This document shows, in pieces, positions 36,041 to 43,958 of a stretch of DNA of 49,830 nucleotides. Position 1 is the stretch's first letter. Each line of letters opens with the position of its first letter. Under the pieces are notes generated by a model. It was not told where the DNA came from. It saw only the letters and a list, made by a program, of their open reading frames with translations, and searched no databases. This DNA is from UBA7937 sp034419095. GTDB lineage: Bacteria > Chloroflexota > Anaerolineae > UBA7937. The stretch lies in contig DAOULQ010000196.1 in the NCBI GenBank assembly GCA_034419095.1, positions 1-49,830 on the forward strand, written 5' to 3'. The position numbers and the translations under genes are program-made.

Positions 36041-36552
36041 ACTGTGTCTACCTCGTCCACCACAACGAATCGCCTTTCAATCTCTGAGGGATCGAGCCTG
36101 CGCCATCTTCCACATCGCACATGTTCCACCACGAAACAACGGGCCAGGTCCATGATGCCTTCGCTGCAGAAGTATGGCACAACGATTGAGATGAAGCCGG
36201 GCTTGTGCGTGATAGGGTATATATCGTCGGTTGCTGAATGGAATGCATCTCCCGGATGACTATGCACTTGCACGAAGAGAAACTCTTCCCTCATCGCAAG
36301 CAAGTGGTGGACCCTTGCCGTCTCCCTGAGTGGGATCTCTATGGTTACAAAACTAGTACGCTGTTCCGGGCAGATACATGACGAGATATGAGCCTTGTTG
36401 TGACCAACTAGTTTTCCGCTCCAAAAGACCATGCACTCCTGCCCTCTCGTGGCGAAGGCTGCGATGTGTTGGGCCGTCTTTTCTAGAATGGTCCGAGGAA
36501 CACGTATTTGGGAGATATACGTTGGTTTAATTCGAGCTTCGATCTGTTCCAT
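36037..36552 (-). CDS. JAB/JAMM (Mov34/MPN/PAD-1) metallopeptidase
   Basis: A 171-residue JAMM peptidase, the bacterial counterpart of deubiquitinases such as Rpn11. The zinc motif is VHSHPGDAFHSATDD (His97, His99, Ser106, Asp109), with the spacing between the second His and the Ser one residue shorter than in Rpn11. The upstream glutamate is probably in ECMVFWSG (Glu39), at the end of the first helix. It would mature the Ubl precursor or remove Ubl from targets. It lies between the Ubl gene (81-base gap) and the E1-like gene (four-base overlap), as in known bacterial Ubl conjugation clusters. Confidence 0.88.
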   Translation of the reverse strand: MEQIEARIKPTYISQIRVPRTILEKTAQHIAAFATRGQECMVFWSGKLVGHNKAHISSCICPEQRTSFVTIEIPLRETARVHHLLAMREEFLFVQVHSHPGDAFHSATDDIYPITHKPGFISIVVPYFCSEGIMDLARCFVVEHVRCGRWRRLDPSEIERRFVVVDEVDTV

Positions 36553-36633
36553 TGTCCGGGTCCGAATGCTTCAATGACTCATGTGATGCTATGGGGGCAG
36601 TCAGTTACGTGTAGCAGCTGCCCCCAAAACTCT

Positions 36634-36933
36634 TCACCCAGCCCTGGTCTGAACATTGAGAACCAACTCCGCGCCGTCCGGAATCTCATAGTCGGCCAAG
36701 GACTTAGTTGGATCGTCCAGATTGCGGTCACCATAGACGAGGTAGTATGTAGCGTTCGGCGGTGGTTCAATACCGAAGGCCTTAAGGGCATCCTTTATCA
36801 CCTTTCGGATTTTGGTGTGAACGTTGTACTCCCGCGTGATACTTTCGCCCGCGTGCGTTATGGTGACAGAGATGCGATTCTTCTCGCGACCTGGGACTTT
36901 CGCGTCGGTTGCTCCGCTACCCGCGGCTACCAC
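36634..36933 (-). CDS. Ubiquitin-like beta-grasp protein
   Basis: A 99-residue protein with a flexible N-terminus and a ubiquitin-like domain: RISVTITHAGESITREYNV, then the helix KIRKVIKDALKAFGI, then YYLVYGDRNLDD, then LADYEIPDGAELVLNV. It ends TRAG, a single exposed glycine rather than GG, so it may be used without processing or after trimming. The first possible GTG (36942) lies inside the perfect ribosome site GGAGGTGATC, so the GTG at 36933, eight bases after GGAGG, is the better start. It heads the Ubl-JAB-E1 cluster, driven by a near-consensus promoter 90 bases upstream. Confidence 0.85.
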   Translation of the reverse strand: MVAAGSGATDAKVPGREKNRISVTITHAGESITREYNVHTKIRKVIKDALKAFGIEPPPNATYYLVYGDRNLDDPTKSLADYEIPDGAELVLNVQTRAG

Positions 36934-37018
36934 TTTGATCACCTCCCTTCTAGATTCAAATTCACCCCTCTGCCTTTCCAGGCGCAGCGTGTTTCATCTC
37001 TGCAAGGTTGTTGCTCAA

Positions 37019-37047
37019 ATTATACACGATCTGATCTTGTGTGTCAA
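37019..37047 (-). promoter_or_regulatory. Consensus promoter of the Ubl cluster
   Basis: On the minus strand TTGACA (37042-37047), 17-base spacer, TATAAT (37019-37024): both hexamers are perfect. Its -35 box is 15 bases from the -35 box of the divergent XRE promoter, so one repressor could control both. Confidence 0.85.
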
Positions 37048-37062
37048 GTGTTCAACAAAGTC

Positions 37063-37091
37063 TTGCCCATGAAACAAATCTATGCTATAAT
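37063..37091 (+). promoter_or_regulatory. Promoter of the XRE/ImmA pair
   Basis: TTGCCC (37063-37068), 17-base spacer, TATAAT (37086-37091). Transcription would start near 37098, followed by GGAGGAGGA and the ATG at 37129. Confidence 0.8.
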
Positions 37092-37128
37092 AGCTAGGGG
37101 TTCGAGTTTGATCTCCGGAGGAGGAAGA

Positions 37129-37521
37129 ATGGAAACAGGGTTGAAACTCGATGAACTTGCGCGGCTAGTAAGGCAGAAGCGCGAGGAGGAAAAACTAAGC
37201 TTACGGAGTGCTGCTAAGCAGTGCGGGGTTAGCCCTGCGACCTTGTCACGAATTGAAGCGGCTCGTGGTACCCCTGACACGGAGACATTGGTTGCGGTGA
37301 CCAATTGGTTGGGCGCCACCCTGGATCGATTTCTTGCCCTGGCCAATTCTGCGCCTGCTCACGAGGTGAAACACGGCCGAGGGGAGAAGACCCCCGATAT
37401 CATCGAGGCCCATTTGCGGGCGGATCCAAAGCTCAGCCCAGAGACAGTCAAAGCTCTCGCCAACATGTTTCGGGCACTGTATAAAGAGACAAAGGATCTG
37501 AGCAAGCCTGGTACGGATTAG
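37129..37521 (+). CDS. XRE-family regulator divergent from the Ubl cluster
   Basis: A 130-residue regulator. Residues ~5-60 are a cro/C1-type helix-turn-helix: LDELARLVRQKREEEKLSL, then SAAKQCGVSPATLSRIEAAR, then LVAVTNWLGATLDRF. A linker follows and then a short helix (PETVKALANMFRALY). GGAGGAGGA lies just upstream of the ATG. The TAG stop is followed directly by the ATG of the ImmA-like gene, so the pair is coupled. It probably represses the back-to-back promoters that drive itself and the Ubl-JAB-E1 cluster. Confidence 0.88.
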   Translation: METGLKLDELARLVRQKREEEKLSLRSAAKQCGVSPATLSRIEAARGTPDTETLVAVTNWLGATLDRFLALANSAPAHEVKHGRGEKTPDIIEAHLRADPKLSPETVKALANMFRALYKETKDLSKPGTD

Positions 37522-38106
37522 ATGGAAGAGCAGGTCGTAATGAACCGGTTCGTACGTTGGGCGCAGATTTGCGCGAGAAATATCAGGACAAAGGCAGGCC
37601 TAGCCCCCTATGAGCCACTCGATCCCCGTAGGCTGGCCACAGGACTTGGAATAGATGTGATCTACCCCGGTGATATCCCTGGTTTGTCGTCCGAGGACCT
37701 AGCCCAGCTACTCGTCGTTGATCCCCATTCTTGGTCTGGGGGTAGCCTGACTTGCCCTGATGGGACCACGATCGTGGTATTGAACCCAACACACAGCAAC
37801 GCACGAAACAACGTGACTCTTATGGAAGAAATATGCCACGTAATCCTTGCACACAGGCCAAGCGAGATCGTAGTGTGCGATGGGACCGGCATCGCTTTTC
37901 GGGACTTCAAGAAGTCACAAGAGAAGCAGGCGTACAGTGTTGCAGCAGCAGCGCTTCTACCTATGGAGGTGCTACAGTTGGCGATAGGGAACCGACGCAG
38001 TGCGCAGAGTATTGGCAAGGAATACGGCACGAGCTCAGATCTGGTCGAGTTCCGGCTCAAAGTTTGCCGACTATGGTCCCCATATCGGTCATATGCACGT
38101 CCGTAA
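37522..38106 (+). CDS. ImmA/IrrE-like putative metallopeptidase
   Basis: A 194-residue ImmA/IrrE-type protein. The core segment is VTLMEEICHVILAHRPSEI at about residue 98, where the usual HExxH is EExxH, so the first zinc histidine is Glu. The following EKQAYSVAAAALLPM matches the E-x-x-A-x-x-x-A-A-x-x-L-L family signature. Active members cleave the XRE repressor in response to a signal and so induce the linked genes. Here that would release the Ubl cluster. Whether the altered motif is catalytic is uncertain; similar variants seem to exist in the family. It starts on the base after the XRE stop. Confidence 0.8.
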   Translation: MEEQVVMNRFVRWAQICARNIRTKAGLAPYEPLDPRRLATGLGIDVIYPGDIPGLSSEDLAQLLVVDPHSWSGGSLTCPDGTTIVVLNPTHSNARNNVTLMEEICHVILAHRPSEIVVCDGTGIAFRDFKKSQEKQAYSVAAAALLPMEVLQLAIGNRRSAQSIGKEYGTSSDLVEFRLKVCRLWSPYRSYARP

Positions 38107-38593
38107 GGCCTTGGTTCCCACCCGAGGGTGGTACGATTGTGAAGTAGGCATGGACGGAGACGCAAAACCTGTCGCCCCCTACCCTGGGTGACGAGCGTCT
38201 TGTTCTGTTGGAGATCTCTCCAAGTGGTCTTGTTTCCTCGTTTCTCGGCTAGCCATCTGCACATAGCCGCCTGTCTACTCCCCCTATTCCCCTCAAAAAA
38301 TCAAGGGGTTCCACAAGATACTCGAGGCCTGTAAGTCATTATGGTCGTCAGAACCGAAAGCGGAAGTCTATGTATATACAATGCTTCTGTCGACTGCGGA
38401 GCCCCAGGTATGTACTATTGGAGCGTCACCATCGGTCTGAGTGCGTAGCAAGTAGATGTGATTCTTTGGATACCCGGCAAGTGGACTAGCCTGTTGGGCA
38501 CTATTATGCAAAGCGGGAGAGAAAAGCCGCTTCGCAGTGAATGGGGGTGGAGGGGGCTACTTCTTCTGTTGCCAGCAAGCGGTGAGAAATGAT
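38107..38593. other. Intergenic region, no gene seen
   Basis: It lies between the convergent ImmA-like and DUF72 genes. It holds a weak hairpin CCCCT/AGGGG (38289-38308) with an A-rich loop and no T-run after it, and short frames without coding character. Confidence 0.5.
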
Positions 38594-39514
38594 TTAGCTC
38601 GCGAAGGCGAATCCCTGACTCAGTAGCGTGTTCAGCAATTCCGCATTGATCACAGCGTGATCCTCATAGTTGGTGTTCATCAGCACATGCACTTCACGGG
38701 CCCTGTTAGCAAGGTTCCCGATCTTGGGCACCCATTCCTTCATCTCTTCTTCACTGTAGAGATACTTGGTTCGCTCGTGGACGGTGACTCCCCTCTTCTC
38801 CCACGTCTCTTGCCTGCGCCCGTGGAAGCGAACATACGACAGCTCTGGATCGGTCACCTCCGCAATAGGGGGAACGCTCGACTTGTACCCCTGAGGTTCA
38901 TCGACACAGACGTAACTGATGCCGTAGTTCTCCAAGAAGCTCAGGGTATCCTCTCTGTTCTCTTCGTTCATCCATAGGTTATTGCGGAACTCCACCGCCA
39001 TCTTGTAGTCGCCAAGTCCTTCCCTGCACCAGATGATGTGAGCCAGCGACTGTCGTCCAGGGCAGAACCACCTGGGGAACTGGAAGAGAATAGGTCCTAA
39101 CTTCCCGTTGTCATGCAGGAGTCTGAGGGCTTTGACATAGCGAGCCATGATCTCCTCGGCAGCCTCTTGGGATACATGATTGAGATAGATCCGCTGCTTG
39201 GACCTAGCTTCCTCATCCAATTCTCTATAGATGTCTTTGGGGAGGCTACGTGGCTTGGTGGGGTGTCGAGTGAGAAGGCTGTACATCTTGATGTCAAAGA
39301 CGAAGTCATCGGGGGTGCGTTCATTCCAATAGAAGGCGTTGCGTTCCGAGGGTAGAGCGTAGTAGGTGCTGTTCACCTCCACCAGATCGGGGAATCGAGA
39401 GGCATAGTATCTCAATCTCCCCTCGGCATCGTCAACTCCGGGAGGATAGAACTTGCCACTTTCGAGAAGGCTCTTGTCAGTCCAGGAACTCAGTCCTATG
39501 CGGATTCTTCCCAT
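38594..39514 (-). CDS. DUF72-family protein
   Basis: A 306-residue TIM-barrel protein of the DUF72 (YecE-like) family. Family marks: IRIGLSSWTDKSL at the start, FYP, then FPDLVEVNSTYYALPSERN, the strand LGPILFQFPRWF, and the late YVRFHGR. Function is not established; DUF72 proteins are often encoded near DNA-repair genes. The ATG at 39514 has a GGAGGAGG ribosome site, which lies inside the end of the mrfB-like gene, with a 19-base overlap, so the three genes mrfA-mrfB-DUF72 form one minus-strand operon. The longer open frame upstream is the shadow of mrfB. Confidence 0.88.
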   Translation of the reverse strand: MGRIRIGLSSWTDKSLLESGKFYPPGVDDAEGRLRYYASRFPDLVEVNSTYYALPSERNAFYWNERTPDDFVFDIKMYSLLTRHPTKPRSLPKDIYRELDEEARSKQRIYLNHVSQEAAEEIMARYVKALRLLHDNGKLGPILFQFPRWFCPGRQSLAHIIWCREGLGDYKMAVEFRNNLWMNEENREDTLSFLENYGISYVCVDEPQGYKSSVPPIAEVTDPELSYVRFHGRRQETWEKRGVTVHERTKYLYSEEEMKEWVPKIGNLANRAREVHVLMNTNYEDHAVINAELLNTLLSQGFAFAS

Positions 39515-40776
39515 GTCCCTCCTCCAACTCTGGGAACGGACCTGGCTTTCCTGCGTTGGACTCGCCGTAGGCGATCCTCGAGCTCTGCCAGGCGTCGCTC
39601 CCTCCACCAGAGGGGCCGGATAGGAGAGGAGGATTCGACCAGATCGATCGCTCTCACCACCAGATCCTCGGCTCTGCCGAAGTCTTTCGCCCGGTGCTCG
39701 TAGAACTTGGCCAACTCCACAAAGGGGTAGAGTCTTCCCTGGTTCTCCCTGATGGCCTGGTGCCACAGATCGATTGCGTGTTCCCATCTTGCTTGTCGCT
39801 TGTAGTGGAAGGAGAGATGAAAGATGGTTCGCTCCCTCAGGGTGTCGGAGAGATCGGCATCCAGCGCAGTGCGTAGCGCATGTTCCGCTCGTTCACTCAT
39901 CCCTAGATGGAGATATAGCCTGCCGAGGCTGTAGAGATCCTCCCCGTACTCCACTCCATTCTTGAGTGGCTCCTCAAAGACCCGCCCCGCCAATGCAGTG
40001 AGTGCCGCCAGAGAGAGGACGTCTTGAGCGTTGTGGTAGAAGACTTCCCGCAATGGACCGACACGACCGTATCTGAGGTAGTCGAAGTAGATCTGGGGAA
40101 CCAGGTAGCTGGGCACATCGCCCTGACGTTCCAGCCCCAGGATCTCCCGTTCCAGGCAAGATAGGCCGCAGCTCTCCAGGCGCAGACGCCACAGGCGACG
40201 GGCAGTGAAAAGGAGATCAAGGTGGGGTACACCCGAGAGAGGGAAGCGCCGCCGGGACATGATGAACCGGGTCTCCAGAACCGGCACGTCGAACGCCTTT
40301 CCGTTGAAGGAGACAATGCCCGAGAGCGGTTCTACTATCTCCTCCACAATCGCAACGAGGGCGCGTTCCTCTGAATAATCTCGCATAAAGACCTGGCGGA
40401 TATGGAAATCCCGTCCCTCGAACCACCCGATGCCCACCAAGAAGGCGTACGTCCCCACACCGCCAGCGAGCCCTGTTGTCTCTACATCAAGGAAGGCAGA
40501 CCTGTCCAACTGCAGATTCCTCAGGTCAGGGTCACGCCCGATCCCCGCGATGGTCTCCGGACTGTGATTCAAGGCAGTGGCGATCTCGATCTGTCCGTGA
40601 CGGTAACCTTGGCGGTAGACTTGATCCACAACAACGCAAGGTCCGTACTCGGTCTCGACAAGCTGGCCACCGACTACCTCTTCCACTGCCCTGGAAGGCT
40701 TTCTCGGTCGCCGCTCGAGACCTCTAGTTCCCAGCCGGAGCCCTAATCGTTCGAGCTGCTGACGAATATCCTCCAC
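39496..40776 (-). CDS. mrfB: MrfB/YprB-like 3'-5' exonuclease with TPR-like tail
   Basis: A 426-residue protein with an RNase H-like DEDD exonuclease domain: FLDVETTGLAGGVGTYAFLV (first two acidic residues), VSFNGKAFDVPVLETRF (third) and YHNAQDVLSL (fourth). The C-terminal third contains helical repeats, AEHALRTALDADL and WEHAIDLWHQAI, that look like TPRs. It matches B. subtilis YprB/MrfB, which works with the helicase MrfA in excision repair of mitomycin lesions. It starts with GTG 19 bases after the mrfA stop, with GGGGAG about nine bases upstream. Confidence 0.88.
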   Translation of the reverse strand: MEDIRQQLERLGLRLGTRGLERRPRKPSRAVEEVVGGQLVETEYGPCVVVDQVYRQGYRHGQIEIATALNHSPETIAGIGRDPDLRNLQLDRSAFLDVETTGLAGGVGTYAFLVGIGWFEGRDFHIRQVFMRDYSEERALVAIVEEIVEPLSGIVSFNGKAFDVPVLETRFIMSRRRFPLSGVPHLDLLFTARRLWRLRLESCGLSCLEREILGLERQGDVPSYLVPQIYFDYLRYGRVGPLREVFYHNAQDVLSLAALTALAGRVFEEPLKNGVEYGEDLYSLGRLYLHLGMSERAEHALRTALDADLSDTLRERTIFHLSFHYKRQARWEHAIDLWHQAIRENQGRLYPFVELAKFYEHRAKDFGRAEDLVVRAIDLVESSSPIRPLWWRERRLAELEDRLRRVQRRKARSVPRVGGGTWEESA

Positions 40777-40795
40777 CCTTACTTGCTCCCCTCGA

Positions 40796-43063
40796 TCATC
40801 TAGCCTTCCTGGCTTCCCCTATCGGACGCAGCGCATTCCTCTTTCCGTAGGGGCCTATCTCTCCCACCGGCCCCACGCAGGAGGGACACCCCTGGGCACA
40901 GCCGCAATCCCTCACCAACCGCTCCGCTGTCTCCAGAAGCTGGTCATGAATGCGGTAGAGCTTCTCGGCGAACCCGATGCCTGCCGGTACCTTATCGTAG
41001 ATGAAGATGGTGGCTTCGCCCGTATGGGGAGAGCGCACTTCCGGCTTCACGCCTATATCCCTCGGGTCGCACATGAGGAACAGAGGAGCCACATTGACCA
41101 GCACGTTGGAGAGACCTACCAGCCCGCTCTCCAGGTCGGCACGGGTCAACAATCTAGTCACTCTCTCAGGGAAGCTCAGCCAATAGGCCGTGGTCTGCAT
41201 CTCCTGTTCTGGAAGACGTATATCTCCCCAGCCAACGTTCTCATGGGTCCATAGCTTTATCTTCTTGTAGATGGTGGGCAGGGTGGAGACGAGGACTTCT
41301 CCGTGGGCCTTGCTACAGCGATTGGACTTCTCCGATTCAAACTGGTCTATCACTCTCACCTGCACCGCCAGGTTAGCATCGGTGTAGTAGTCCACCTCAA
41401 CCTTTGTGGCATAGGCCTTCTTGCCTTCCCAATCGAGTTGCTCGATCTGATACTGCTCTCCCTCGTGGATGTAGATGGCCTCCTCGTGCACCATGGTGGG
41501 GGCGCTGAAGCTATCTATCTCGCCGATGACACGCGGTTCAACCTCTGTGGTGTCGATGATCACCACGTTATCCCTGGCTGCCGTGCGCAGGCTGATCTCG
41601 TCCGCTGGGTATGACTCCGTGCTCCAGTGGTAGGCCCCCTCCACCTTGTGGAGGATACCTTGCTCCTCCAAGAAGTCGAGTATCTGATCGATGGACTGTC
41701 CGCCGTACTGCTCACCTTCCCTAAATGGGAGTTCGAAAGCGGCGCACTTGATGTGGCTGATCAAAATGAGCAAGTTGTCTGGATTGATGAGAGCATGTTC
41801 AGGGGACTGGGAGAAGAAGTAGTCTGGATGGGTGACTATGAACTGATCCAGAGGAGCAGAGCTTGCCACCAGAACGGCACAGGAGACATCCGCCCGTCTA
41901 CCAGCCCGCCCCGCCTGTTGCCAGGTGCTGGTTATCGTCCCTGGATACCCGGTGATGACGCAGGCGTCCAGTTGACCGATGTCGATGCCCAGCTCAAGGG
42001 CATTCGTGGCCACCACGCCGCGCACCTCTCCATCACGAAGCCCCCTCTCGATCTCCCGGCGCTGCTTGGGAAGATACCCGCCGCGATAGCCCCTTACTTT
42101 TTCCTCATCTCTGCCGTTGAACTTCATATCTTCTTTGAGGTAAGAAAGGAGGATCTCCACCGTCTTTCGAGTGCGAGCGAAGACGATGGTCTGGATGTCG
42201 TTCAAGAGGAAGTCCTTGGCCAGGGACCGAGCCTCATGGACCGAGGAGCGCCGAATACCCAACTCCTTGTTCACCACGGGGGGATTGTAGAAGACGAAGT
42301 GTTTGCTCCCTTTGGGCGAGCCATCGGTGTCGATGAGGAGTACGTCCTCCTCTATAAGTCTTGTGGCCAACTCCTCCGGATTGGCGATGGTGGCCGAGGA
42401 GAGGATGAAGATAGGTTTTGTGCCGTACCAGCTGCAGATCCGTTTGAGTCTGCGGATAACGTTAGCCAGGTGGCTCCCGAAGACCCCGCGGTATTGATGA
42501 ACCTCATCTATCACCACATATTTCAGATTCTCGAAGAGTTTCACCCACTTGGTGTGGTGAGGGAGGATGCCGGTATGCAGCATGTCTGGGTTGGTGATCA
42601 CGATATGTCCTGCCGCACGGATGGCTTTTCTGGCATTGACTGGCGTATCCCCGTCGTAGGTGTAGGTCTTGATATCGACATCCAGAGCGGTGATTAAGCC
42701 GTGGAGTTCGTCCAGTTGATCCTGGGAGAGGGCCTTGGTGGGGAAGAGGTAGATGGCCCGGGAATGGGGATCCTCGAGGAGGGAATTGAGGACCGGGATG
42801 TTGTAGCAGAGCGTCTTCCCGGAGGCGGTGGGAGTGACTACGATGAAACTCTTTTCCCTTTGGGCGGCGTCGATGGCTAGGGCCTGGTGGGTGAAGAGTC
42901 GCTCGATGCCTCGCGATCTGAGAACATCGATGAGACGAGGATCAACGCTGGGTGGGAAGTTCGCGAAAGATCCCTCTGTGGAAGGGGTGACCTTCCAGGC
43001 GGTGACTCGTTCGGCGAGCTCGGGAGCGGTCCTCATCTGGGTGAGGAGTTGACTTAGGTTCAT
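40796..43063 (-). CDS. mrfA: MrfA/YprA-like DEAD/DEAH-box helicase with DUF1998 zinc domain
   Basis: A 755-residue superfamily 2 helicase. Walker A is PTASGKTLCYN, the DEVH box is VIDEVHQYRG, motif III is ILSSATIANP and motif VI is QQAGRAGRRADVS. The C-terminal region is the DUF1998-type zinc-binding domain with four clustered cysteines, CGCAQGCPSC, near residue 730. This is the arrangement of B. subtilis YprA/MrfA. The ATG at 43063 is preferred; a TTG six codons earlier is possible. No Shine-Dalgarno sequence is seen, but a strong promoter lies just upstream. With mrfB and DUF72 it forms a repair operon. Confidence 0.93.
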   Translation of the reverse strand: MNLSQLLTQMRTAPELAERVTAWKVTPSTEGSFANFPPSVDPRLIDVLRSRGIERLFTHQALAIDAAQREKSFIVVTPTASGKTLCYNIPVLNSLLEDPHSRAIYLFPTKALSQDQLDELHGLITALDVDIKTYTYDGDTPVNARKAIRAAGHIVITNPDMLHTGILPHHTKWVKLFENLKYVVIDEVHQYRGVFGSHLANVIRRLKRICSWYGTKPIFILSSATIANPEELATRLIEEDVLLIDTDGSPKGSKHFVFYNPPVVNKELGIRRSSVHEARSLAKDFLLNDIQTIVFARTRKTVEILLSYLKEDMKFNGRDEEKVRGYRGGYLPKQRREIERGLRDGEVRGVVATNALELGIDIGQLDACVITGYPGTITSTWQQAGRAGRRADVSCAVLVASSAPLDQFIVTHPDYFFSQSPEHALINPDNLLILISHIKCAAFELPFREGEQYGGQSIDQILDFLEEQGILHKVEGAYHWSTESYPADEISLRTAARDNVVIIDTTEVEPRVIGEIDSFSAPTMVHEEAIYIHEGEQYQIEQLDWEGKKAYATKVEVDYYTDANLAVQVRVIDQFESEKSNRCSKAHGEVLVSTLPTIYKKIKLWTHENVGWGDIRLPEQEMQTTAYWLSFPERVTRLLTRADLESGLVGLSNVLVNVAPLFLMCDPRDIGVKPEVRSPHTGEATIFIYDKVPAGIGFAEKLYRIHDQLLETAERLVRDCGCAQGCPSCVGPVGEIGPYGKRNALRPIGEARKAR

Positions 43064-43095
43064 GGTTGGTATACAACTCAATAGAACTAATGTTC

Positions 43096-43124
43096 AGTAT
43101 AGCATGGATGCTGACTGTAGTCAA
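43096..43124 (-). promoter_or_regulatory. Promoter of the mrfA-mrfB-DUF72 operon
   Basis: On the minus strand TTGACT (43119-43124), 17-base spacer, TATACT (43096-43101). The start would be near 43089, about 26 bases before the ATG. Confidence 0.8.
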
Positions 43125-43586
43125 GGGAGCGAGTTGAGTCGAAGGGTCTCATGAACCGTGGTCACAAGAATCACCGCCGTCTGGAGGCTGCTTGTTCCAC
43201 CAGACGTCTCTTGACACCGAGGGTTCTGTCCTTTTCTGAGGATACAACGTGGAAGAGATCAGTTCTAACCGGTCAAAACTGCCCTGCCCCGATGTTGATA
43301 CGCAAACCCGAGGCATCGCTGCTGTGAAAGCCTTCGAAAGGAGGGATCCTGAGTGGATGTGCCTTGCCACGGGTGAAACCCAATCCCGCGCCAACCCTTC
43401 CTCCCACTGGTACATGGATATCGCCCGGCCTGTTGCTCTACCCATTCTCGGCGAAACCACACGGGCTTCTGCTGGCTTATGCTATGCCAAACCTAGTATT
43501 GCACGCCTTTTCGTCGCCCTATCAGTGAGAGGTCTGGTAAGTGGTACACTGCATCCTAGTAGGTGAGAGGCGGGAAGGGAGAGCAA
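43125..43586. other. Intergenic region, no convincing gene
   Basis: It holds a hairpin GTCTGG/CCAGAC at about 43180-43206 and an open plus frame 43249-43566 without ribosome site or recognisable protein character. It may contain the promoter for the small zinc protein, but I see no clear hexamer pair. Confidence 0.4.
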
Positions 43587-43616
43587 ATGCCTACGTCCAA
43601 CGCAGAAAGGAGGTCA

Positions 43617-43805
43617 ATGACAGCCTATTACACAAAGAAAGACCCCAGTATCTACCACGTCTGCAAGAACTGCAAAGAAGGAAACAACATCGAGAAAGGC
43701 AAGCTAGTTCCAGGAAGAGCGCCTGGAGCAAAGCTATGTAAACGATGCGCCGACTTGCAACGCGAAGGTGAGTGCGCCCCTGGAACACCGACGCCAGCCG
43801 GTTAG
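43617..43805 (+). CDS. Small double-CxxC zinc-binding protein
   Basis: A 62-residue protein with two Cys pairs, YHVCKNCKEGNN and KLCKRCADLQREGEC, plus basic residues between them, so a single zinc ribbon or finger is likely. The ATG at 43617 has AGGAGG three bases upstream; an ATG at 43587 with GGAGAG also fits and would add ten residues. I do not recognise the family. It stands alone between divergent minus-strand operons and is followed by hairpins, so it is probably a separate transcript. A role in nucleic-acid binding is only a guess. Confidence 0.6.
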   Translation: MTAYYTKKDPSIYHVCKNCKEGNNIEKGKLVPGRAPGAKLCKRCADLQREGECAPGTPTPAG

Positions 43806-43806
43806 G

Positions 43807-43824
43807 GAGGTGGCTCTCCACCTC
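43807..43824 (+). other. Hairpin just after the small zinc-protein gene
   Basis: GAGGTGG (43807-43813), loop CTCT, CCACCTC (43818-43824), starting at the stop codon of the gene. It has no T-run and may protect or pause the transcript end. Confidence 0.45.
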
Positions 43825-43892
43825 TCCCTCCGCCTCTCTGATGGCTTGTGCTATACCAAGTGGCGTATTCCTTCGATTCTTCCAACATAAGG

Positions 43893-43916
43893 ACCCCTTC
43901 CGAGGAGAGAAGGGGT
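43893..43916 (+). terminator. Probable terminator of the small zinc-protein gene
   Basis: ACCCCTTC (43893-43900) pairs with GAAGGGGT (43909-43916) around an 8-base loop and is followed by TTCTTGG. The stem resembles that at 7374-7401. Confidence 0.55.
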
Positions 43917-43958
43917 TTCTTGGTCATTGTCGCTAGTGAACACGCTGTTGCGGCGCTT

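Noticed and set aside
36508..37128. Possible N-terminal extension of the XRE protein on the plus strand
   Set aside because: It is antisense to the Ubl gene and crosses the promoters; the start at 37129 has a strong ribosome site.
38289..38308. CCCCT/AGGGG hairpin as terminator
   Set aside because: Only five pairs, a ten-base loop and no T-run on either strand.
41627..42697. 356-codon plus-strand frame
   Set aside because: It is antisense to the mrfA helicase, whose motifs are clear on the other strand.
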